Shown in pieces: positions 1 to 7,049 of a stretch of DNA of 64,000 nucleotides. Numbering within the stretch: the stretch's first letter is position 1; every line of letters begins with the position of its first letter. Below the pieces are notes generated by a model. That model made no database searches and was not told the origin of the DNA. It was given only the letters and a program-made list of their open reading frames with translations. The position numbers were made by a program, and so were the translations under genes. Source of the stretch: RGIG990 sp045589455 (GTDB taxonomy: Bacteria > Verrucomicrobiota > Kiritimatiellia > RFP12 > UBA3636); assembly GCA_045589455.1 (NCBI GenBank), contig JAZNPC010000092.1, positions 1 through 64,000 on the forward strand, in the 5' to 3' direction.

Positions 1-258
1 GTTGGCCTTGCGACAACGAGAGCAAGACCATGTCCAACGTCAAGCGCTAGTGTAGTGCGCTGCGCACACACCCAACCAATCCTGCCAATCATGCAAAATC
101 CTGACCATCCTGTTACTGCGCGAGAGCGCACTCGCGCGCTCCAGCGCGCCACGACGCACACAAAGCGACTGGAAGTCGCTTCTCAACATCTCAAAAAAGA
201 AGGGCACCGCCGATCACCCGACCGACGATGCCCAAGGAATAATAACCCAAAATTGTTT
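1..258. other. Non-coding region with repeat remnant and dnaA terminator
   Basis: I see no convincing gene here. Bases 1-60 look like the end of a dispersed repeat whose better copies lie near 29010, 46731 and 60888: a hairpin (GTTGG..CTTGC pairing with GCAAG..CCAAC) followed by CAAGCGCTAGTGT, a 13-base exact match to the copy near 60900. Bases 164-180 hold a 7-bp hairpin AGCGACT/AGTCGCT. The open frame at 55-273 has low-complexity composition and no homology I recognise, so it is not called. Confidence 0.6.
195..233 (-). terminator. Rho-independent terminator of dnaA
   Basis: On the minus strand a 12-bp stem (GGGCATCGTCGG with TCGGCGGTGCCC, a few G-U pairs, 8-base loop; plus-strand arms 202-213 and 222-233) is followed by TTCTTTTTT. 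It lies about 25 bases past the dnaA stop codon. Confidence 0.8.
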
Positions 259-1674
259 TTAATCAACCGCTAAATAAAGCTCTTCTGGACTGCGACCAAG
301 AGTTTGTGCTATTGACTCCAGTTGCTTCTTTATTAAAGGCTCCTGCTCCATTCGCACTTTAATAGTTTTGCAACCATGTAAAACAGTTGCATGTGTCTTA
401 TCAAAGGAACGAGAAATCTCTGGTAATGAGCCCTTTGTAAGCTTGCGGCACAAGAACATAGCCATTTGTCTTGGCAATGCAATGTTTTGGCTACGCTCCT
501 TACTCATAATATCATTTACAGTGATATTAAAGAAATCAGCAACAACCTTTTGTATATGACCAAATGATAAATCAGGTTGTATCTCCTCATCTAACATATC
601 CTTAATCAAATTACGAACATCGTCAATTGTTGGCTCTGTACCTACAGAAAAAGATTCAGCATATACAGCTACACGCTTTAATGCTCCTTCTAGCTGACGA
701 ACATTTGATTTAACATTTTCAGCAATAAACTGTAGCACTTGATCAGAAATAGGCATGCGTGTATTACTATTGCTTTGCTTGTACCTGATAATTGCAAGAC
801 GAGTCTCAAAAGCTGGAGATTCCACTGATGTAATTAAACCAGCTTGGAAACGTGATACAAGGCGTTGCTCCAATCCATGAATCTCCTGAGGAGTGCGATC
901 ACTAGTCATTACAATCTGCTTGCTCTTCAGAGTAAGATCATTAAACATATTGAAGAATTCTTCTTGAAGGGCGGTTTTGCCTGCCATAAAATGAATATCA
1001 TCAATAAGAAGAATATCGACACTTCTATAACGCTGACGGAATGAAATCGATCCCTGCTGCCCCTTTTGAATAGATTCCACAAAATCGTTAAGAAGAGCCT
1101 CAGTTGTTGTATAGCAAACAACAATATTAGGATTTTGCTTTAGTGCTTCATGTCCAATAGCTTGCATCAAATGAGTTTTTCCCAAGCCTGTATCACCATA
1201 AATAAACAAAGGATTATATGATTTACCTGGGTTATCAGCTACAGCACGAGCCGCTGCAGCAGCAAAACTATTTGATGGACCAACAATAAAGTCCTTAAAG
1301 CAATAATTTTCGTTTAATGGAAAACCTATCTCTTCTACTTCTTTAGAAGGTACTGCACTCGTTGGTTTTATAGGATCATCAACCATAAAAGGCACATCAG
1401 GAAGTTCCTCCTGCTTGGCAGCCACAAAAAGTTCAACAGAAGAAAACCTATTCCCTAATGCACGACGAAAGGCCTCTTCTATAATGCCCAAATAGTTATT
1501 TGAAATCCAGGTCTTAGAAAAATTATTATCCGTCTCTATAGCAACAATGCCATTATCTGACAAACTCAAAAGCTTCAATGGCTCTATATGGCGCTGGAAG
1601 ACATCTTCTCCAACCTTTGCCTTTATTTCAAAGCAAGCTAACTTCCAAAAACCATCCAATTCTGTTATGTTCAT
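259..1674 (-). CDS. dnaA: Chromosomal replication initiator protein DnaA
   Basis: DnaA binds 9-mer boxes at the origin and melts it with ATP. The 471-residue protein has the full architecture: domain I (about 1-85), a short variable linker, the AAA+ core with Walker A GDTGLGKT (160-167) and Walker B LLIDDIHF (about 222-229), and domain IV with the DnaA signature around KTHATVLHGCKTI near the C-terminus. The ATG at 1674 is preferred over a TTG 18 bases upstream because it gives the canonical short N-terminus and has a GGGGA ribosome-binding site about ten bases before it. A terminator follows. Degenerate DnaA-box-like 9-mers lie about 100 bases upstream and may give autoregulation or mark the origin. 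Confidence 0.97.
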   Translation of the reverse strand: MNITELDGFWKLACFEIKAKVGEDVFQRHIEPLKLLSLSDNGIVAIETDNNFSKTWISNNYLGIIEEAFRRALGNRFSSVELFVAAKQEELPDVPFMVDDPIKPTSAVPSKEVEEIGFPLNENYCFKDFIVGPSNSFAAAAARAVADNPGKSYNPLFIYGDTGLGKTHLMQAIGHEALKQNPNIVVCYTTTEALLNDFVESIQKGQQGSISFRQRYRSVDILLIDDIHFMAGKTALQEEFFNMFNDLTLKSKQIVMTSDRTPQEIHGLEQRLVSRFQAGLITSVESPAFETRLAIIRYKQSNSNTRMPISDQVLQFIAENVKSNVRQLEGALKRVAVYAESFSVGTEPTIDDVRNLIKDMLDEEIQPDLSFGHIQKVVADFFNITVNDIMSKERSQNIALPRQMAMFLCRKLTKGSLPEISRSFDKTHATVLHGCKTIKVRMEQEPLIKKQLESIAQTLGRSPEELYLAVD

Positions 1675-1692
1675 AAAAAAACAAATCCCCAA

Positions 1693-2004
1693 ATACTTTT
1701 TCTTTTATTTATTTACAGAAATATATTCTCATAAAACAGACACAGCAACAAGAAAAAAGAATTATAAGGATGTTAACAACTTATAAACATAGTTATTAAC
1801 AGCTTATTAACAACAAAATTCCCCTTCGTATTTGAATAACAAATAGCAAACTCATAAATAGATAGAATAAATTCACGCTTTACAACACTCGCACACCTAG
1901 ATATAGCTATAATCAACAACCTATACACGACACATGGATGGGCGCGCGATGTGGAGCGTACTTAGAGTGGATTTGATGCTTGCACTAGAACACACTACAC
2001 TCTC
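1693..2004. promoter_or_regulatory. dnaA upstream region; candidate DnaA-box array / origin
   Basis: This 312-base AT-rich gap holds 9-mers of the form TTATNAACA at 1781-1789, 1793-1801 and 1804-1812, and a weaker relative (ATGTTAACA) at 1770-1778. Starts are 11, 12 and 11 bases apart, about one helical turn, all in one orientation. They differ from the consensus box TTATNCACA at one position. No gene is visible. Whether this is an origin or only an autoregulatory site cannot be settled here. Confidence 0.45.
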
Positions 2005-2796
2005 TTATTTTATTCCAAGTAAGCGTTGCGCATTACCGCCTAAAATAGCAATTTTCTGCTCAGCGGTTAGGTTCAGCCTGTTAACAGTAGATATACCATC
2101 AGCCTGAGATTCCCATGGAGAATCACTAGCCATAAGTATCTTCTCATAGCCATGCTCTAGGATAATATCAACCATCTGCGCTGGATCCTGGTCATCATAA
2201 CAAAAGGCTGTATCGTAATAAAATTCAGTGTCCTTTAATAAGCGCGCTACATCATCCAAATAACCTCTGGACCCCATATGTGCAAGCACTGTACGGTTTT
2301 GCGGAAGAATATCAGCCACACGCATTATACGCTCTGGTGTAAGATGAACAGGAGGTGGATAGCCGGGATCCTCACCGGCATGGAAAACAACGATTAACCC
2401 CAGCTCCGCAATTTTTCTATAAATAGGAAGCATTATTGGATCATCGACATAAAATGACTGATACTCAGGGTGTAGCTTGATTCCTCTAATTCCTGACTCA
2501 GCAAGACGCTCAAGCTCTGGCTCCCAATCCTCACTTCTAGGATGCACACTACCAAATGCTATAATTCCAGGCTCATTACGTGCTATTGCCCAAGAATTCA
2601 CTGTGTGATTTTGAGTTGGCTTTGTGGCTATTTGCAAAATTACAGAGTAATCTACCCCATTTTGCTTCATAGATTCTAACAAACCACTTATCTTGCCGTT
2701 AGAAGCCGGAACCACCCCACCCTTTTCTGCAAGTATCGGTAGAGCTCTATCCGCTATTGCATCAGGAAAGCAATGTGTATGAAAATCAATTATCAT
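2005..2796 (-). CDS. Amidohydrolase-family metal-dependent hydrolase
   Basis: A 263-residue TIM-barrel amidohydrolase of the amidohydrolase-2 (ACMSD/TatD-like) group; the substrate is unknown. Visible features are the N-terminal metal motif DFHTH (His6 and His8), a lysine-bearing GIKLHPEYQ strand, FHAGEDPG in mid-protein, HMGSRG, and the late catalytic-type aspartate in ASDSPW. Its ATG overlaps the stop of the upstream binding-protein gene in an ATGA, implying translational coupling. It is the last gene of a leftward operon with an ABC ATPase, permease and BtuF-like protein. Related enzymes cleave C-N, C-C or ester bonds, so no reaction is assigned. Confidence 0.85.
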   Translation of the reverse strand: MIIDFHTHCFPDAIADRALPILAEKGGVVPASNGKISGLLESMKQNGVDYSVILQIATKPTQNHTVNSWAIARNEPGIIAFGSVHPRSEDWEPELERLAESGIRGIKLHPEYQSFYVDDPIMLPIYRKIAELGLIVVFHAGEDPGYPPPVHLTPERIMRVADILPQNRTVLAHMGSRGYLDDVARLLKDTEFYYDTAFCYDDQDPAQMVDIILEHGYEKILMASDSPWESQADGISTVNRLNLTAEQKIAILGGNAQRLLGIK

Positions 2797-3782
2797 TCAA
2801 ACACAACCTTTCCCAAATTATCAATCAATTCAATCACACGAGGGCCTGGTCTACGAGCCCAAGACTCAGTAAAAACTTTAAATTTAATTGAACGATTTGC
2901 TTGCTCCAAAGACTTTAACTTGCCATCCCATGAGGATTTTACATCTAACTCAAATTCTGCACGTTGCGATAAATTTGAAGGAACTGCTATGTCTATAACT
3001 ATATCAGGGCTAAGTGCGATTAATTCTTCAAATGTAAGTACTGCTGTATCAACGGCTTCTAGAAAAGCATTCTCGCCTCCTGCCTTTTCAATTACGTCAC
3101 TATAAAATAGTTTTGAGCCAGCGACAACAATTTGACCAGAAAAATCTGGCTCATGACTGAGAATAAAAAGTACACGTGGAGCAGAATCTCCTCTTGCATC
3201 ACGCATAACTGTTTTCTTTTTTAAATCTGTTAAAACTTGGTCTAATTCAACCATCCATTGAGTAACTACTTTTTCCTCTTTAAATAACTGACCTAATGCC
3301 CACATATTATTAATAATCGAATCCAAAGAAGCAACATCTCCGACTATTACCTTTTTACCTAATTGTACAAAGCGAGCATGCTCTACCATATGAGATTGGG
3401 TAAGCATTACAATATCTATAGGAAGACCCTCAATCAGCTCCCAATCTAAATTTAACGAAGAACCCAAATTGGGAAGAGTTGTGGCATCAGAAGGATAATC
3501 ACATCCGTCAGTGACAGCCATAATGTGATCTTCTTTGTCTATGTAATACATAATCTCAACAAAACTTGGAGCCAAGCAAAGTACAGATGGTGAGTTTGGA
3601 ACACGTTTAATATCTTCCCTTTTTATTCCAGTAGAAGTCTCAACCACAACTACATCATTATTAAACTCTTGTTCTTCTTCAAAGGTATTTGTGGAACCAA
3701 CTACACTAAAAATCACAAAACAAATTAATCCTACTAAAATAAAAGCTACTATTGCCGCTGAGAATACTTTTTTATTTCCCAT
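2793..3782 (-). CDS. BtuF-like periplasmic substrate-binding protein, membrane-anchored
   Basis: A 329-residue protein with an N-terminal hydrophobic segment (about residues 8-30) and no lipobox cysteine, so probably an uncleaved anchor. The rest fits the helical-backbone periplasmic binding family of cobalamin/siderophore transport: an early SVLCLAPSFVEIMYYI strand-helix, a LPNLGSSLNLDWELIEGLPIDIV block, and a second lobe near GGENAFLEAVDTAVLTFEELIALSPDIVI. No FecCD-type importer permease lies nearby. Instead the upstream genes encode an ABC-2 type permease and ATPase, an unusual pairing. It overlaps the amidohydrolase gene by four bases. Confidence 0.8.
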   Translation of the reverse strand: MGNKKVFSAAIVAFILVGLICFVIFSVVGSTNTFEEEQEFNNDVVVVETSTGIKREDIKRVPNSPSVLCLAPSFVEIMYYIDKEDHIMAVTDGCDYPSDATTLPNLGSSLNLDWELIEGLPIDIVMLTQSHMVEHARFVQLGKKVIVGDVASLDSIINNMWALGQLFKEEKVVTQWMVELDQVLTDLKKKTVMRDARGDSAPRVLFILSHEPDFSGQIVVAGSKLFYSDVIEKAGGENAFLEAVDTAVLTFEELIALSPDIVIDIAVPSNLSQRAEFELDVKSSWDGKLKSLEQANRSIKFKVFTESWARRPGPRVIELIDNLGKVVFE

Positions 3783-3812
3783 AATGAACTCATTTCCCTA
3801 TAAATTTTTTAA

Positions 3813-3843
3813 CGGCTTGAGTCATCACCTTTGACCCAAGCCG
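3813..3843 (-). other. Intercistronic mRNA hairpin
   Basis: Arms 3813-3824 and 3832-3843 form a 12-bp stem with a 7-base loop. The single A/C mismatch on the plus strand becomes a G-U pair in the minus-strand transcript, so the stem is complete only in the RNA of the surrounding operon. No T-tract follows, so processing, stability or partial termination between permease and binding protein is more likely than full termination. Confidence 0.6.
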
Positions 3844-3858
3844 CTATACATAATTAAA

Positions 3859-4590
3859 TTAGTTATGCACTGTAGTACACCAACGCCTTGATTCTAATAA
3901 ACGTACAGAGCAAAACAAAAAGAAAATCAAAATAGATACTACGCCAAAAAGCATTCGAGAATCTAATGTACCACGAGCAACATCTGCAAAATCAATAGCA
4001 TCACATATTCCTGATGGGTCAAAGCCCGGTATATTGGCAGTAAATGCAGCAGCTGTGGATAAAACAATTACAAGTGTTGCAGCGGCTGCCACAGATTGAT
4101 GTCTACTCAATAACGAAATAAAAGTACCTATTGAACACCACATCGCAGCTACTACAAGCACTGCAATTATACCACCATAAAGTGAATTTTGACTATATGC
4201 TGGAGGTGGATTAGCTATATGTAAGTAGCATGGGAAAGCAATAAAACAAGCTCCTATTGAAAGAAGCACAAGAGTATATGCGGCAAAAAACTTACCCATT
4301 ACTACATCCACATCACGCACTGGAGCTGTCATTAGCATTTCAATAGTGCCACTTGTTTTTTCCTCTGCAAACAAACGCATTGTAAATAGTGAAATAGGAA
4401 TACACAAACACAAATAAACTTGAACACAAAACATAGCTGGTAAGTGTTCAAATGTATTATCACCGGCCCTAAGAGCTGCTGTAAACAAAAGACTTACAAG
4501 CGCAGTAAACCCAGCAAACACGCACCATGCCACAGGTGAACGTAATGCTGCCTTACACTCTCTTTTCCAAATAATTCTTGCGCAACTCAT
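3859..4590 (-). CDS. ABC-2 type permease (GldF-like)
   Basis: An integral membrane permease of about 243 residues with roughly six hydrophobic segments. The loop FAEEKTSGTIEMLMTAPV is the signature seen in GldF and related ABC-2 permeases, placed after the second membrane segment. The ATG at 4590, five bases past the ATPase stop, is chosen; a TTG at 4611 would extend it by seven residues and overlap the upstream gene. It partners the ATPase encoded just upstream. The substrate is unknown. In Bacteroidota such pairs belong to gliding motility, but no other gld gene is visible here. Confidence 0.85.
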   Translation of the reverse strand: MSCARIIWKRECKAALRSPVAWCVFAGFTALVSLLFTAALRAGDNTFEHLPAMFCVQVYLCLCIPISLFTMRLFAEEKTSGTIEMLMTAPVRDVDVVMGKFFAAYTLVLLSIGACFIAFPCYLHIANPPPAYSQNSLYGGIIAVLVVAAMWCSIGTFISLLSRHQSVAAAATLVIVLSTAAAFTANIPGFDPSGICDAIDFADVARGTLDSRMLFGVVSILIFFLFCSVRLLESRRWCTTVHN

Positions 4591-4594
4591 AACA

Positions 4595-5356
4595 TTAGTC
4601 CAACTTTTCAACTACAGCTTGTTTTTCTTCTACTGCATCATTTTCTCTAATCCAGTTTGTAAAAAGCTCTGAAAGAGTATGCTTCTTAAATAATTCCATA
4701 TCTGTTGTTTCAGCAACAATCTCTCCGTGGTTTAAAAAAATGACTCGGTTAGCTATAGATGAGATTATTTCACGATTATGTGACGAAAATACTAGCGTCG
4801 TAGACCCAAGCACTTCATTTTTAAGAAGTAACTTGGTAAATGATTCAACTTGATATGGATCACAATTTGAAAAAAGAGAATCAATCATCAAAAGGAGTGG
4901 CTCATGAACAATAGCATCTGCGATACCTACACGTTGTTTTATCCCTTGTGAAAGAGACGCTATAGTTGTATTTGTATATGGAGCCAAATCACAATATGAA
5001 ATCACATCATGTAGTCTACGACGTCGTGTTTGTGTAGGCAAATGCCGTAGCTTACATTTAAATTTTAAATATTCAAACACACGCATTTCCTCATAAAGAG
5101 GAACAGATTCTGGTAGATATCCAATGCTGCTTCTTAATTCGAGTGCATCGCGCATAGCATCAAAGCCTAAAATCTCAACAACACCAGAATTTGCAGGCAA
5201 AAATGTAGAAAGAATGCGCAATAGTGTTGTTTTACCAGCTCCATTCTGCCCAACAATAGCCACACGCTCCCCTTGTTCTACAGAAAAGGAGACATTGCGT
5301 AGGGCTTCTTTTGAGCCGAATTTTTTATTTAATCCATTAACAACAATTGCTTTCAT
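4595..5356 (-). CDS. ABC transporter ATP-binding protein, Walker-B glutamate missing
   Basis: A 253-residue ABC ATPase of the ABC-2 exporter (GldA/CcmA) group. Present are Walker A GQNGAGKTT (about 37-45), a Q-loop IGYLPES, the signature LSQGIKQR and the H-loop histidine in SSHNRE. The Walker B segment reads LLMIDSLFSNCDP, so the residue after the aspartate (160), normally the catalytic glutamate of DEP, is serine, and the following Pro is Leu. Such subunits usually hydrolyse ATP poorly. No separate intact partner ATPase is visible. First gene of the leftward four-gene operon. Confidence 0.9.
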   Translation of the reverse strand: MKAIVVNGLNKKFGSKEALRNVSFSVEQGERVAIVGQNGAGKTTLLRILSTFLPANSGVVEILGFDAMRDALELRSSIGYLPESVPLYEEMRVFEYLKFKCKLRHLPTQTRRRRLHDVISYCDLAPYTNTTIASLSQGIKQRVGIADAIVHEPLLLMIDSLFSNCDPYQVESFTKLLLKNEVLGSTTLVFSSHNREIISSIANRVIFLNHGEIVAETTDMELFKKHTLSELFTNWIRENDAVEEKQAVVEKLD

Positions 5357-5419
5357 AACTTGGTATAGATTTTACTATTATTTGGTGGTCAAAATCAATA
5401 GTTTTATTGTCTTAGGTCG

Positions 5420-5437
5420 CCCTCCATATGTTATAAT
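5420..5437 (+). promoter_or_regulatory. Candidate extended -10 promoter of uxaC
   Basis: TATAAT at 5432-5437 is preceded by TG at the extended -10 position (TGTTATAAT). Only a weak TTGTCT (5407-5412, 19-base spacing) is upstream. It sits in the divergent gap between the ABC operon and uxaC, about 100 bases before the uxaC ATG. Confidence 0.4.
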
Positions 5438-5536
5438 TCTTGCAAATATATGAAAAACTAGCAATAGACTTTTTAAAATTAAATTGGTATCATTTTAACA
5501 AATCATTTAATCACACATTAAGTAGGATAAATTTTT

Positions 5537-6949
5537 ATGAAAACACCACCACTAATTACAGACGATTTTGTATTACAAACACCTGAGGCTCGTACTCTAT
5601 ATCATGAGTATGCAGAAAATCAGCCAATTATTGATTACCACTGCCATCTTTCACCAAAAGAGGTTGCTGAGGATATCCGCTGGGATAACATTGCTCAGCC
5701 TTGGCTAGGCGGAGACCACTATAAGTGGCGTGCTATGCGCTCAAATGGTATTGAGGAGCGTTTTTGCACTGGCGATGCATCTGACTGGGAGAAGTTTGAA
5801 AAGTTTGCAGAAGCAATGCCATACATGCTTCGTAACCCAATGTATCATTGGTCACACCTTGAGCTAGCACGCTATTTTGATATAAACGATTTACTACTCT
5901 CTAAGGAAACTGCTAAGGAGGTATGGGAGCGCACTGCTGCAAAGCTTGCTGAGCCAGATTTCTCTGCTCGTGGTCTAATGAAGAAGAGCAATGTAAAGGT
6001 TGTTTGCACAACAGATGATCCTTGTGACTCTCTTGAATATCATGCAGCAATCGCTGCCAATAAGAGCTTTGATATTAAGGTTCTTCCAGCATGGCGCCCA
6101 GATAAAGGTCTACAGATTGAGAATAATGAAGCATGGAACACATGGGTTGATAAGCTAGGTGCTGCGGCAAATATGGACATTGCCACATTGGATGAATTTA
6201 TCAATGCTCTACAAAAGCGCCATGACTTCTTTGATTCTATGGGCTGTAAGCTTTCTGACTATGGTCTATCCACTGTATATGCTGAAAAGTATACAGAGGC
6301 AGAGATTAAGGCTATCTTTGCTAAGGCACGTGGCAAGCAGGCTTGCGATGAAAAGGAAGTGCTACAGTTTAAGTCATTCATGCTACACACCTGTGGTAAA
6401 ATGGATGCTAAGTCTGATTGGACATGGCAGATTCACTACAATGCTTTACGCAACAACAACACAAAGATGTTCCGCTTGCTAGGTCCTGATACTGGCTTTG
6501 ATAGCATTGGCGACTGGCCAATCGCTGAAGGTCTTTCAAAGCTCCTAGATGGTCTTGAGCTAGAGGATAGCCTCCCTCGCACAATTGTCTATACACTTAA
6601 CCCACGCGACAACGAGCTACTAGGTGCTATGATTGGCAACTTCCAATCTGCCCCTACTCCAAGCAAGATGCAGTTCGGCAGTGGCTGGTGGTTCAATGAT
6701 CAGATGGATGGTATGACTCGCCACATTGAAGCTCTTTCACAGCTTGGTATGCTAAGCCGCTTTGTTGGTATGCTAACCGATAGCCGCTCATTCCTAAGCT
6801 ACACTAGACACGAATATTTCCGCCGTATTCTTTGCAATATTCTTGGCAACGATATGGCTAAGGGAATTATTCCTCATGACTTTGAGTTAGTTGGTCGCAT
6901 GGTTGCAGATATTAGCTACAACAATGCAAACAACTACTTTAAGTTCTAA
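5537..6949 (+). CDS. uxaC: Uronate isomerase (glucuronate/galacturonate isomerase)
   Basis: UxaC converts D-glucuronate to D-fructuronate and D-galacturonate to D-tagaturonate, the first cytoplasmic step of uronic acid catabolism. The 470-residue length is typical. Family marks are IDYHCHLSPKEVAEDI near residue 32 (metal-type HxH), DHYKWRAMRSNGIEE, TTDDPCDSLEYH and the C-terminal MLTDSRSFLSYTRHEYFRRILCN. It stands alone between a divergent ABC operon and a large secreted protein. No uxaAB, uxuAB or kdgK is visible nearby. A hairpin follows the stop. With the CE15-like esterase, GH35 and GH43 genes it supports use of glucuronoxylan or pectin. Confidence 0.96.
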   Translation: MKTPPLITDDFVLQTPEARTLYHEYAENQPIIDYHCHLSPKEVAEDIRWDNIAQPWLGGDHYKWRAMRSNGIEERFCTGDASDWEKFEKFAEAMPYMLRNPMYHWSHLELARYFDINDLLLSKETAKEVWERTAAKLAEPDFSARGLMKKSNVKVVCTTDDPCDSLEYHAAIAANKSFDIKVLPAWRPDKGLQIENNEAWNTWVDKLGAAANMDIATLDEFINALQKRHDFFDSMGCKLSDYGLSTVYAEKYTEAEIKAIFAKARGKQACDEKEVLQFKSFMLHTCGKMDAKSDWTWQIHYNALRNNNTKMFRLLGPDTGFDSIGDWPIAEGLSKLLDGLELEDSLPRTIVYTLNPRDNELLGAMIGNFQSAPTPSKMQFGSGWWFNDQMDGMTRHIEALSQLGMLSRFVGMLTDSRSFLSYTRHEYFRRILCNILGNDMAKGIIPHDFELVGRMVADISYNNANNYFKF

Positions 6950-6959
6950 TTATACAAAA

Positions 6960-6987
6960 AGCTGTGGTGGGACAACTCGCCACAGCT
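6960..6987 (+). terminator. Hairpin after uxaC, possible terminator
   Basis: An 11-bp stem (6960-6970 with 6977-6987, core AGCTGTGG/CCACAGCT, one G-U pair) starts ten bases past the uxaC stop. No T-tract follows, so it may be a weak terminator or a stability element. Confidence 0.5.
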
Positions 6988-7049
6988 CAATACCATAGTA
7001 CAAATGTACGTTATTACTTAACACGAACCCAATATTCAAGAAAAAAATT

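Noticed and set aside
55..273. 72-codon frame at the left edge
   Set aside because: Low-complexity Arg/His-rich translation, overlaps repeat remnant and the dnaA terminator, no ribosome-binding site.
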